Shown: piece after piece, positions 24,560 to 35,010 of the stretch | Numbering within the stretch: the first letter of the stretch is position 1 | How the letters are laid out: every line of letters starts with the position of its first letter | Assembly (NCBI GenBank): GCA_028015205.1 | Contig: CM051512.1 | Location: forward strand, 21,793,139 to 21,857,138 | Source: Mytilisepta virgata | Lineage: Eukaryota; Mollusca; Bivalvia; Mytilida; Mytilidae | Length of the DNA: 64,000 bases | Reading direction: 5' to 3' | Notes under the pieces: model-generated | Databases searched by the model: none | What the model was told of the DNA's origin: nothing | What the model saw: only the letters and a program-made list of their open reading frames with translations | Program-made: the position numbers and the translations under genes

Positions 24560-24903
24560 TTTCAAAGTTAAGTGGGGGGAGGGTCCGGACATATAATTTC
24601 ACAATGTTTTAAAAGTATGAAATCCGGCAAAGTTTTAAACCGCTTGTAGTTTAAATTAAAGATATACACCGTAGCTTTTATTTCACCAAGGGATTAGGTA
24701 GGTTAACGCCCCTAAGGCCCACACTAGATTTTCAAAGTTGAGTGGGGGGAGGGTCCGGACCTATAATTTCACAATGTTTTAAAAGTACGAAATCCGACAA
24801 AGTTTTCAACCGCTTGTAGTTTAGATTAAAGATATACATAAAGAATCGCCATTTATTAGAAGGTCCAATATTCCAGATGTGTCATTTAATAGGCTATTAA
24901 ATT
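24560..24903. repeat. internally deleted unit 4 of the tandem duplication
   Basis: Begins like the other units (two ~170-bp repeats to about 24855) and then jumps directly to the unit end motif AAGGTCCAATATTCCAGATG near 24860. About 2.5 kb of the interior is missing. Confidence 0.8.
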
Positions 24904-25739
24904 TAGAAACTAAATATTTTATTTCAGATAAATTGTCAATTTTTTTTTTGCTGATACGTGATAAATAAGTAAAATTTTACTATTTTACACCCCCCCCCCC
25001 CCCATATCTGTTCTATTGAAAGCATATATAAATAATAGAAGAACAATGCAATTATTTCAGGTAATTTAACAAATTTGTTACTATACATTATATGCATTTG
25101 AAGGTGTACATGGTGTATTTGCATTATCATCTGTAATCAACAGCACATGCGATTTTTTTGTATTCTAAATCATGGTTAAATTGCGTGTCTAATTCTCCAT
25201 CTATGTGAAGTGTTGATCAATATTTTCATCTGGCCATTTTTTTTTATTTAGAATGAACTTGTCCCGTTTACTGAATTTGTTATTAAAATATATAAATACC
25301 TTTTTCCATGTAGAAAATTATTAATTCACAGTGACTGTCTATTTTGTAAAATGTTTGCAATGATACATTTTTTGCAAATGTTTGTGTGTAAAATGAGTTT
25401 TAACAATGATCTACAAATGTAACAGGTCTGTATCATTTTCCTGCCATCATCTCATCACTCTGTTGATAACAGATATGTCTACAAAACTTAAAAGGAAAAT
25501 TAGTAATTCCACTATTAAAAAATCTGTCAGTTATCTGGCTATGTTCGCTGATTGGATACAAGACAAAACTCTACCTCATTAATATGTATTACATAGAATA
25601 ATAACCTAAATGACACCTCTGGAATTCATTACTGTGATGTGCCTTGTGTCACAAACGACCACCTTCCATTTCTGCACTCTATTGTCTGGGTGATATTCAC
25701 ATCTATAACTAAAGGACAAGGTCGAATATAGAATAAATC
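24904..25739. other. non-coding with a poly-C run
   Basis: A C homopolymer at about 24989-25003 and AT-rich DNA. No gene is supported. Confidence 0.4.
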
Positions 25740-25810
25740 GGTAATTCACCTCTGGTTTATTAAACCGCCAGGCTATGCCCTCCTATTGAATAAACATGAG
25801 GTGAATTACC
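25740..25810. repeat. inverted repeat, ~22-bp arms
   Basis: GGTAATTCACCTCTGGTTTA on the left and its near-complement, ending GAGGTGAATTACC, on the right pair with about two mismatches around a ~27-bp loop. Confidence 0.75.
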
Positions 25811-25840
25811 AAAATGATGTATATTGTATTATCCGACACT

Positions 25841-26206
25841 TTAGGGACGAGATCAAAAGTTCAATGTAGGATAAAAAACTTACTTCACATAGTTTTTTCA
25901 CTGACCCCCCCCCCCTCCCCCCACTCCCCCTCTTAACTTAATTTGGGAAAAATTGATATACCAATATGAGCATATGCTTTGAGAGTATACTTTTTGTATC
26001 AAGGGTCCTGTTTTTCCTCAACAATGTATGTTTTTTCTGTATATTGACTTGGACATCACTTGAATCCGTATTTTTCAATCCGAAAATCGATGTCGGATAA
26101 CAAAACTTGAAGCGATTTTCACCCCCCCCCCCCCCCCCCCAAAAAAAAAAAAAGCTGTTCGAATTAAGTTTTTTATCCAACATTGAACTTTTCATCTCGT
26201 CCCTTA
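25841..26206. mobile_element. MITE-like inverted-repeat element with ~40-bp arms
   Basis: The left end (TTAGGGACGAGATCAAAAGT and on through AAAAAACTTA) is matched in reverse by the right end (TAAGTTTTTTATCCAACATT through CATCTCGTCCCTTA) with only a few differences. The interior carries a poly-C run near 25904-25920, another at 26121-26140 and no coding capacity. The superfamily is undetermined because no clear target duplication is visible. Confidence 0.7.
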
Positions 26207-26266
26207 TTGGTTAAACCTTAATAATATGTACACATTTACTAAAATTCTTTACCTGTCGACATGTTG

Positions 26267-26310
26267 CGGTCGTATCATGATGCGCTTAGCGAAGCCGCTT
26301 TTATTTGTTT
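26267..26310 (+). repeat. solitary end of a HINE-like element (diverged)
   Basis: TGCGGTCGTATCATGATGCG followed by CTTAGCGAAGCCGCTTTTAT resembles the 3' ends at 54.74 and 57.73 kb (TGCGGTCGTATCTAGCTGCG...CAGCGGAGCATTTTATT). Only this end is present locally. Confidence 0.55.
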
Positions 26311-26399
26311 ATAGTGTTCCTTGATTTAAATGGAAAAACCTATATAGATCTGATTTTCACAATCTCTAAAAGTAGAAAAAGGGGCCACAAAGGGACGAA

Positions 26400-26560
26400 A
26401 CTTAATTTTAGACATTTTCTATTTCTTATCCAATTTTGATGATTTTTTTTAAACAGTTCTCCATACGAAATACTATAAAAGTTACTCAAGGCATATTTGT
26501 GATACTTTTGTCGCTGTAGAGATAAAAAGGATAAAATGGGTCAAAATTAGCCATGCATTT
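26400..26560 (+). repeat. dispersed repeat module shared with 9.3 kb and the 18.6/21.4/24.2 kb units
   Basis: Contains CTTATCCAATTTTGATGATT, a CATACGAAATA-type segment, AAAGTTACTC and GAGATAAAAAGGATAAAATG in the same order as the other copies. Family unknown. Confidence 0.65.
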
Positions 26561-26798
26561 AGCAGGATGGGTAATTTTTTCCTTAATTTCCATTAGTATG
26601 TCCACATATTTCTTCTATCGACGTGCATAATGGATCGTACGGCATGTTTGGTAAAGGTGGATAAAAAAAATACACAAAATAAACCAGAAACAAAAATCTA
26701 GCAAATTTTTTCATGCATTTGCAAACTTGAGTGTTATGTTTCAAGAAATAATTAGAAATTTTCAAAGCTGAATAATGTTCGATTTGTTTTTCAGTCAC

Positions 26799-28394
26799 AT
26801 GTTATTTGACACAGATATGTGTGTGCTTCTAAGACAAAAAGTGCCATTGGCCAAGCATGTTAACATGCAACGATCTTTAAGTACTGGTGATACCGGAAAT
26901 ACAGTAATAATGATGAATACAGAGGTTCAAACTGATGAAGCCAACGACCATTGCCAGATGAATAATAATTCCAACCAATGTTTTGAAATGTTATGCTCAG
27001 TCCAAGCCAACAAGGATGAAGACAGCCAAACTGCTTACTTAACCGTTTGTAGAAAATTTGAAAATATGAAAGAGGAATTATTTCAACTTAAGTCCAAAAT
27101 AGGAATTGAGAATTCTTCAAGTCTGTCGGAGGCTTTAAAAAGAACTAAGCAATTACTGGAACTAAAAACGCACGCAAGAGATATTAAAAGTACTATTGAA
27201 AAAATTGAAAATGTGATACAAACTGCTATGGGGAAAGATTGTACGTTGATGCTGAACGATGACATGTTCAAATCATTACATGGTAACGGGAAGTATAACA
27301 ATAAGACATCTACCACATTCAATAAAGAACACAGCTTAGACAAAGAAAAAATGGAAACTCTTGGAGATTTATTGAGGTTACGAGTCTTTCCAAAACCAAA
27401 CAAACCAATTACAACAGGTTTCCCATTTAGTTTGAACAGCTATTTTGAAAGCTTCTCAAACGAATCTAGCATTTCAACGAATGAGGCAATGTCTCATGAG
27501 CTAGTGAGATTATCATCTTTGAGTAATTTCCCTCGAAGTGTTGATATTAGTTTGATAAAAATGGCGAAGGCTGGCTTTTACCAAACAGGACAGGGGAATG
27601 AAACGAAATGTTTTTCGTGTGGAAAGAGTTATAACAACTGGAAATCCGGTGATGATCCAATGACTATTCACAGACTTTTATCACCATCTTGCCCGTTGGT
27701 TAATACAACTGATCCAAATCCATCAGAAAATCATTCTGCGGGTTATACAGACCAACGACAGACTGCGTCAGGCCAACAAAATTCACATGGTGTAAATCGA
27801 TCAGATAGCAACATTACTGAAAGAACAAGAACAAACGATCAGAATTTAATTCAAAGTCAGTTAGTGACCAATAATGGAAACAGAAACCAAAATATAACAA
27901 CATTAAGTAGGCAAAAAGCAGCGGCATCTGACAACTCAGACTGTATAGAGACGACTTCTCCTAGTTGTTCTCACACAAAAAATGCAGAGTCGCAAACAAG
28001 TGGGAACAACCCTAACCAGGCAGTTGGATCATCACCATCATCATCATCATCATCCAACCAATGTCAGCACACGCACGATTATTCATCCCTAGGTATTAAC
28101 ATTGAAAAGCCAAAATACGCAAATTATGCACCTTTGCAGGTTAGAATTAGCACCTTTCAAGGATGGCCAGCATATTTGGATCAAACACCGCAACAAATGG
28201 CAATGGCAGGGTTTTTATTTACTGGATATAATGATTATACCAGATGTTTTTATTGCGGAGGTGGTCTGAGGAACTGGGAAGCCGGAGACGATCCATGGGT
28301 GGAACACGCTCGATGGTTTTCAAAGTGTGCTTTCCTTAAACAAAATAAAGGAGAAAAATTCATCAATGCAGTATTGAAAAATCAACAAGAAATG
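26799..28394 (+). CDS. IAP-A coding exon 1 (N-terminal region, BIR1, BIR2)
   Basis: BIR1 carries the zinc ligands CFSC...H-x6-C (CFSCGKSYNNWKSGDDP then H and C) but its groove region lacks the GGGL/EHA signature. BIR2 has CFYCGGGLRNWEAGDDPW then VEHARWF.KC, the signature of peptide-binding (type II) BIR domains. A (TCA)n run near 28030-28055 encodes polyserine in the linker. The exon ends at ATG|GTAGGA in phase 0, the same position as in IAP-B. Reading through the donor would add 26 codons and a stop at 28473. Confidence 0.93.
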
Positions 28395-30413
28395 GTAGGA
28401 ATCTTACTGTGGCCTTCTATGCTAAGCTTTTTTCAGTCTTATATTGTGACCCTCCTTTGTGTTCTATGCTTATAAGTTTATGCAACTTAAAATATATCAT
28501 TTGAATGGTAGAATATCGCCTAATTAATCTAAAAACTGATAATTTCATTAGTAATTCACATATTATGACCATTCTGGTCTTGTTTATTCTTAATAATCTG
28601 ATTCTTTGAATGACAATATTAAAAACAGAAAGGCCAAGATTTGTTGTTATCAGTTCACCACATATTCCAGCTATAATCTGTGCTAAACCAGTTTAAGCCA
28701 GTTTAATTGATCACAAGGACAGAAATCTTGATTTGGTCTCGTATATTTTGGTTTTTGTTTCTAAATTCAACATGTGAAAGTCAATATTAAACAAGACAAA
28801 AATGACTACTAGTACCTAAGATCAGTAATGATTTACTGGTGTATAGTGATACATATGTGTACACATAATCATACTATGAAATAAATATTAACAGTGTATT
28901 TTTATCTTCTCCAGGAGAATGCGACTAATGAAACAACAAACAATGGTCAAACAATGCAGAGTGAAGCAGGAGCTACTGCAGAACGTCATGTCACCAGTAA
29001 TCAGGACCACTACCTTCTACAGAGTGTGGCTGCAAGAAGTGTTTTAGAGATGGGTTATACTAAGGAACAAGTATCAGCTGCTTTGAGCACAATTAAGACA
29101 AGAAACCCAGGTAGGCTTTAATTTGATTTCTTATCAACATCAGTCGAACCTCGATAAGTTGAAGTTCAAGGGACTACAAAAAGGTGTTCGAGTTAACCGA
29201 TGTTATATTCATACGAAGTTAAGTGTGACCTTGTACAGGTTAAATTGTCACACTAACTGTTAAACAAACAAATAGTATTTATATAATAAGAAGTGAGTTA
29301 AAATATGTCAATATATTTTTCTATTAACTATATGTTATCTTCAGAGATTTCGAGTCAACCGGGTTCGACACATCGAGGTTCAACTGTAATTATAATTACT
29401 TCATTTATACGCTGGGGTTTATTCTATATCAGTGAACGACGAGGTATATCAGTAAACGACGAGGTATATCAGTAAACGACGAGGTATATCAGTAAACGAC
29501 GAGGTATAGCCTTTTGGTCTACTGAAGTTTAGTTACATATACAAGTTAACTGTATATCCGTATTAACCCCACTACTGTTTAATGTCCATATATATTTAAT
29601 ACTGATCTGGTTAATTGATTTGTATTTTTAATTAGTAATCTTTCTCGTCTTTAATTATTAATTTATTAATTAATTTATTTATTTATTTTTCAAGGTGTGA
29701 GTGACATATCGGCTACGGATATAATGATTATACTTCTGGGCGATGATGTACAAGGAGCAGAGGCTGAAACAAGTAGCTCTACAGCCAGTAACATGGACCG
29801 TAAACAGTCAGAGGATGCAACGCTGTCGGCCATTGATGGTAAATTTCCAATTAGGGATTATTAGTTTACATTAAAATCCTAAGAATTTTTACATTTTGTA
29901 GTTTTAAGGATTTCTGAAATTGAGAGATCTGGATTTTTCTTCTCTGGCTGATTGTAGTTTTTTGACGTTAATTAGAGCCAATATTTACCATAACTTACAA
30001 CTATCTTATAATTTTTCAAAATAATATTTTTCATATTCTTAGTTTTGCACACTAGGAGTATTTTCTCATGCAATTGATATGTGTTATAATTTTTTTTGAC
30101 AAATATGAAGAACATTTTCACCTGTTTACTTTAACTCAGACCTCGCAGAGTATTACTTTAAATATTTTCTTTTAAGTTTTAATACATATCTGAAGAATCT
30201 TTAAATCATATTGCAGATACAGAGTCTTTACTTGAAGAAAACAGACAGTTACGAGATCAGCGACTTTGTAAAGTCTGTTTGGACTTAGATGCTACAGTGG
30301 CATTTTTGCCCTGTGGCCACATCGTTTGTTGTAAAGACTGCGCTCCAGCCATGCGGAAATGTCCAGTTTGCAGAATATACATCAAAGGCACAGTAAAAAC
30401 TTATCTTGCTTAA
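26799..30413 (+). CDS. IAP-A: inhibitor of apoptosis protein, BIR-BIR-UBA-RING (complete, 4 coding exons)
   Basis: Spliced coding sequence 26799-28394, 28915-29110, 29695-29838 and 30217-30413, predicting 710 residues. Order: variable N-terminal region with a coiled-coil-like stretch (about 87-140), BIR1 (about 235-298), a Ser/Asn/Gln-rich linker, BIR2 (about 445-512), UBA (about 566-612) and C3HC4 RING (663-697), with the protein ending ...VKTYLA as IAP RINGs do. Known IAPs bind caspases or IBM-motif partners through BIR domains and act as cytosolic E3 ubiquitin ligases through the RING. No CARD is visible. The protein is longer than XIAP-type IAPs because of the N-terminal region and linker. 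An acceptor (TTGTTTTTCAG, ending 26794) implies an upstream 5'UTR exon, and I chose the first ATG after it; ATGs at 26817 or 26865 are alternatives. All exon joins keep frame (phases 0, 1, 1). Splicing is inferred, not shown. Confidence 0.93.
28395..28914 (+). other. IAP-A intron 1
   Basis: 520 bp, GTAGGA donor and TTCTCCAG acceptor. No repeat or embedded feature recognised. Confidence 0.85.
28915..29110 (+). CDS. IAP-A coding exon 2 (UBA domain)
   Basis: 196 bp, phase 0 to 1. Encodes a polar start then SVAARSVLEMGYTKEQVSAA, typical of the UBA helix-loop-helix (MGY/F loop), which binds ubiquitin in IAPs. IAP-B has an exon of exactly the same length and a near-identical core. Confidence 0.92.
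29141..29386. mobile_element. pogo/Tigger-like MITE in IAP-A intron 2
   Basis: Ends are inverted repeats: CAGTCGAACCTCGATAAGTT on the left and ...ACATCGAGGTTCAACTG on the right. CAGTxGAACCTCGAT termini are typical of pogo/Tigger-type elements. No coding capacity, and no clean TA duplication was found, so superfamily is inferred from the termini alone. Confidence 0.65.
29425..29504. repeat. 20-bp minisatellite, 4 copies
   Basis: TATATCAGTGAACGACGAGG followed by three exact copies of the same 20-mer with GTAAAC in place of GTGAAC. It sits in IAP-A intron 2 just after the MITE. Confidence 0.95.
29695..29838 (+). CDS. IAP-A coding exon 3 (end of UBA, linker)
   Basis: 144 bp, phase 1 to 1. Encodes GVSDISATDIMIILLGDD, the last UBA helix, followed by an acidic/Ser-rich linker. 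IAP-B exon 3 has the same length and the ISATDIM core. Confidence 0.9.
29839..30216 (+). other. IAP-A intron 3
   Basis: 378 bp with GTAAAT donor and ATATTGCAG acceptor. AT-rich, no further feature. Confidence 0.85.
30217..30413 (+). CDS. IAP-A coding exon 4 (RING, stop)
   Basis: Encodes a short coiled linker and the RING ligands C663, C666, C678, H680, C684, C687, C694 and C697 (CKVC...PCGHIVCCKDC...CPVC), then a TAA stop at 30411. All eight zinc ligands are present, so the E3 activity is likely intact. Confidence 0.95.
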
Positions 30414-30935
30414 ATACAAATATAAATAGCTGCTTTACATTGTGTTCAATTGATTAAAAAATAATTTTGTATACACACAGTTGATTCCTCTTTTTTGGTC
30501 GGTATCAATTGTCTTGATTTGATAAAACTGTGTTTCAATTATACTGAATTTCGTGGTCTTGTCATTTTTTAAAATTAGTATCCCTTATGAAATTTATACT
30601 TTGTTGAATATCTGAATTAGTTGTTTTGCTATACCAACAAGAGCCATGAAAACTGGTCAAAACGTTAAATAGTGAGTCCTCGGTAATAAATTTACAAACA
30701 AAAATGTTATCAGATATCATATAGCATTTAGATTATTAAGATAAACCAAATCACTGTTAATGATTTTTTTTCAACAGTCTTATGATAATGAAACATGATC
30801 TGTTCATATATATCTACATGTACATACAGTGTATTTAATTCTTCATGACTGATATCATATTTGTATATTTGAACTAATGTATTTTTAAAGGTAGACTGAA
30901 AACGACAAATAGGAAAGTGAAATTGTAATAAAAGT
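30414..30935 (+). other. probable IAP-A 3'UTR and candidate polyadenylation signals
   Basis: AATAAA hexamers at 30685-30690 and about 30927-30932 follow the stop codon. Either could end the transcript. The assignment rests on position only. Confidence 0.4.
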
Positions 30936-31130
30936 TAAAAGGTAGTTTAGAATTAGTATTGATTATTACAAAAGAGCCTTCAAATGCATTAATAGAAAAA
31001 ACAGCCGATGTCATTATTGTCAAAAAGGCAATATAATATTTACAAAATTAAACGATCCAAAATACTGATTGAATATTATGCACTTTCGATTTTGATACAA
31101 ATGTGATCAGAAATTAATAATATGACAATG

Positions 31131-31246
31131 GTAGCCTTTGTATGAGGTCGATACAGGATATATCGACCCCGGACTTCGTTCTCGGTCAATATACTTCTTT
31201 AAGCTAGGTTGATATATCCTTGTATCCTCATACAAAGGCTGTAACG
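31131..31246. repeat. fold-back inverted repeat, ~39-bp arms
   Basis: GTAGCCTTTGTATGAGGTCG...GGATATATCGACC pairs with GGTTGATATATCCTTGTATC...CATACAAAGGCTGTAAC with few mismatches around a ~40-bp loop. It is probably a short fold-back transposon. Confidence 0.75.
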
Positions 31247-31479
31247 GTATAACATTTCTCTTTTATAACAGTTGTTTACTTATTATAGGCCAGTAACACA
31301 CCTTTGAATATAGTTACGGAATAACTTAAAATGTAGATAGGGGTACATGTTCCTCATTTTAATGAATACAGAAGTCTTTCAGATTATTTTATTACTTTGT
31401 GTATATGTTTACCATTATATAAAAGTCGCTGGCGACAACATGAACGGGATTTTTATGTTAATATATTTAAAGGTTGTTC

Positions 31480-32200
31480 TGTTAATTTTTGAGTGGACCA
31501 GATGAAGCTTTTTTTGTTGAATATTTTATTTTTGTCCTTTTTTTTTCTTAGAGTTTGTACTTTGCAAAACATGTCATGAAATGTATTATTGATATTATTG
31601 TCAACCCAATTAAATTTTAATGATATCAGTTTCTTACCGTTTATGTTTTCAAAGGTTTACTTTTGCATGTTTTTTATAGTCATGTGTCAATGATTTTCTT
31701 AGATGTTATATTTAGCAAGATCTTCTCAATACCCTACAAAAATGGTACAAATTCATTCTTAGTTTTCATAAGAGAAATTATATTTGTTGTGATAATTTAT
31801 TTAAATTGTAAATTTTTTGTCTGTGAATTTTTTATTTGATGAAGTGGGTGTTTTGAACACATTGTTACTTTTATTGTTAAGTTTGTATGTGCAATGTTTT
31901 ATGTTACAATTTTCGTTCTCCAAGTCAACTTGGCAAAGAAAAATGGCACCTTTGGATATATTTTACTCTTTTTTTGCATTTTATACTTATATACATTGTG
32001 TACTTTTAAAATTATTCATGTATATCGACATGTGTTCATGATGTATTTTTCTAGCATGTGTTGTTTTGGACTATTTATCTTGCCATTATTTTTTTAATTA
32101 AAATCATAAACTTCACAAGCGTTATTGTTTAAATAATATCAATATTTCAAACCATCATTGACAAATAACACACACAAAACCAATTAAATGCAAAAAATCA
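31480..32200. repeat. segment homologous to 41.33-42.46 kb (IAP-A 3' flank)
   Basis: Shared landmarks in the same order: TTTTTGAGTGG, GTATGTGCAATGTT, a TTCGTTCTCCAAGTCAACTT versus TTTGTTCTCCATGCAAACTT pair, ATCATAAACTTCACAAGCGT versus ATCATATACTTCACAAACCT, and AATAAGACAGTTCACTG versus AATAAGACAGTTCCCTG followed by AGAATTGAGATTATAT in both. No coding region. It looks like an old segmental duplication. Confidence 0.75.
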
Positions 32201-32439
32201 AAATAAGACAGTTCACTGCCTGCCAGAATTGAGATTATATCTTATCAACATGTGCAATATTAAACAATTATTACTTTTAGTATGTGACAATAACAATCTT
32301 TTCGAATGAAAGAAAATCCGAATTTAAAACATGAAGTAACTACCGTTCTTTCACTCAAGGAAGTCGCAACATACAGTAGAAGTAACAACGTAGAACTATC
32401 CAAGCATCGTTGCCTAGTGGTATAAAAACATAATTCCTC

Positions 32440-33140
32440 ATCAATGGATCAATGGAGTCTTTCTTGTATGTCATAATCGTTAGACGAGAATAAGGACTTG
32501 CATTTTATAATCGTTAGAAGCGAATAAATATTGTAATGTCATAATAATCAGAACACAATTGGTTGTTTTATTGTAAAGATTATCAAAAGAGATTAAAGCC
32601 TTGAATTGTTATGATCATCAGAAAGAAAAGAAGTCAGGTGAGATTGAAGTCTGGTATTTTCAAAAAGTTAGAAGAGAATTGGTAGTCGTCAAGTAGTGTC
32701 ATAATCAGCAGAAAGGTATTTCATCTTATATTGTCATGAACATCATAAAAGAATGAAGTCTGATTGTATTATGATAACCGTAAAAGAATTATGTCTTGTA
32801 ATGTCTTGGTAGTCAAAAGGAATGATGACTTGAATGAAGTGTTTTGTTGCCATGATAATCAAAGGAGACAGAAGTATGATATTTTCATAATCAAGAATAA
32901 TTATTTGATAGAATCATCTAACGCAATGATGTCTGGAATTTCAATGATCGTTGAATCATAAAGATGTCTGATGATTTTGTCATCAGCCTCAAAATAGCTA
33001 CAACGTACGCTCTTGATCCACTAAACAAAGATGACTAGCTGGTTTTGTCATAATCATCAACAGACAATAAAAACCGGTATTGTAATGATCATCAAAAGGT
33101 AATCAAATGTGGTATTCGGATGATATTCAAAATAACAAAA
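32440..33140. repeat. degenerate ~35-bp tandem array, about 18 units
   Basis: Units approximate GTCTTGTAATGTCATAATCA followed by TCAGAAGAGAATGAA and begin about every 33-40 bp, with some longer spacings. Every unit differs, so the array is old. One isolated unit-like segment (TATTGATCAGCAGAAGAGAA) lies near 42490 in the homologous block. Confidence 0.7.
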
Positions 33141-34640
33141 TATATTTTTAAGATGCAAAAGGTCGATTTCCGACTCATCAGGTGTGCTTATGGCCACAAA
33201 TATTAAAAGAGGAAAATTCAAATGAAACCTCGTTAGAATTGTGCATAATGGAGATACCCATGTAAATTTTTATATGCATAATCTGAACAATATCATTATT
33301 TTAAAATTATTCTGTTAAAAACCAAATAACAAATAGTAGATAATTATGTTTCAATCCCATAGATTTTCGTTGAAGTATTATCGATGATCTCATTGCATTA
33401 ATTTCATTTGGGGCTTAATCAAAAGTACATGTATTAATGTAAGAGCGATTTTCAACTCATAACTTCTTAAATTCGTAAATTGATTTGTTCACGAAACCCA
33501 CTAGAATTGGTGTGCCACGAAAAAATAAACTTCACAGTACTAGATATTATTATACACGATATGAAAGGTTTTTAAGTAAAGGCATATAAAAGATAAAATA
33601 TGGCATGCAAGATTGTGTTGACTAAAGAACTGGAAGTGCATTCATTTCATGAATGTCATGAATATATGATTTTATCATATACTGCAATAGTTAAGGTCAT
33701 ATAAGAAATCTTACAATCAACATAAATTGAACTGAATATAGCTTTGACGTAGAAGACCATGGTACAATAAGTGCAATTGTGAATATTATTGCGGATTTTA
33801 AAGATAGAGTAATTCAAGTTCGACCATGTGCAAAGACAAATTCATTACGATATAATATTTACTATTTTTGGCCTAATCAATGCCATATTGAGATCATGTT
33901 TGCTTGCTGATATGTATTTCTTTTCTAATCAATTTATTGTCTTCTGTATTTTTGTTAAGGTTCATTATTTGACTTTCTGTCTTAAATAAAGTATTTCGTA
34001 TAGAACTATTTATCATTTACCGAACTATTATAAAACATGGATTATAGTGTTACCTTGGTAACTATTGATTGACAGGTAGTGATGATAACATTAGTATTCC
34101 TATTCACTTTACAATTTACAAATTCCGAAAATCGGATCAACGAAATCCAAAGAACTAAAAATCAATATGATGTGTCCTTATCGCAATCTTTAATCACTTT
34201 CCTACGTACTTAATATCGATTTGATTTTATGGTGAGAGATCTGTTTTAAAAAACTGCTAACACGGGAAGTGGTTAAAGATATTATGTATTTTTATCCCTC
34301 CGACTAAACACGTCAAGAATAGGAAAATAACTGTTCCATGCTATAAATTTCTTTACATGACCCGATTCCAACTCTTAAATGATGCTTAAATAAAAAATTT
34401 TAACATTTGTTGCTTCATCATCTCAGTAATTATGCCACTTTTATTTTTCTATTTACAATATAATACGAAAAAACATTTATTCAACTTTAACGGGATGATT
34501 CTGAATATATCCATAACGTTTTGTATTAGACTCATTGCAGTCGTTGTCATTGCTAATAATTTGGATGGATGGACGGCTGAACTGATGGATTGATTATTCT
34601 TGATGTGATATGACTATGAAACCTGCTTTGTACTAGACCT
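33141..34640. other. non-coding; part related to 42.55-42.80 kb
   Basis: 33530-33800 shares ordered motifs with 42.6-42.8 kb (ACTGGAAGTGCATTCATTTC versus AAAGGAAGTGCATTCAAGTC; TTGACGTAGAAGACCATGG versus CTGACGTAAAAGGCCTTAG, then TACAATA). Nothing else recognised. Confidence 0.45.
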
Positions 34641-34649
34641 ACACGATTA

Positions 34650-35010
34650 TATGGCATTTTTTAATGTGTTAGCTCACGGGGTACACGCTCTGCAGAAGGC
34701 CATATCACCCCTCCCCGGAATCATTGTACCAGCCGATCTTTGCTCTTAATCGTAGATAGTGCGTGCTTGGGAGAGAAGCAAATCGAATTTTTAACGTGCT
34801 AAGTCAAGAGGTATCTTTCCGTAGGAAGACATATCACTCGGACACATTATACTGACTCTATACCGACCATTCCATCATTACTCCTAAATGCTACGTGCAT
34901 GGTGGAGAAGCAGCAAATACCAATTTAAATGTCTTTGGTTTGACCAAGCTGGGGGTAGAACCAACAGATTTCCGCACTTGAGACCATCGAGGCGAATTTT
35001 GAATTCTATA
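34650..35010. repeat. degenerate ~140-bp two-unit repeat (mollusc-type)
   Basis: Two related units: TTTTAATGTGTTAGCTCACG...GAAGGCCATATCACCC and TTTTAACGTGCTAAGTCAAG...GAAGACATATCACTCGGAC, then a GGTTTGACCAAGCTGGGGGT tail. This resembles a repeat widespread in molluscs, recognised from memory only. Confidence 0.5.

Larger units (their letters stand above)
29111..29694 (+). other. IAP-A intron 2
   Basis: 584 bp, GTAGGC donor and TTTTTCAAG acceptor. It contains a MITE (29141-29386) and a 20-bp minisatellite (29425-29504), listed separately. Confidence 0.85.

Noticed and set aside
28395..28475. Read-through extension of IAP-A exon 1 with a hydrophobic C-terminus
   Set aside because: A GTAGGA donor at the same codon in both paralogues and a matching downstream UBA exon make it intronic. 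An intron-retained isoform cannot be excluded but has no support.
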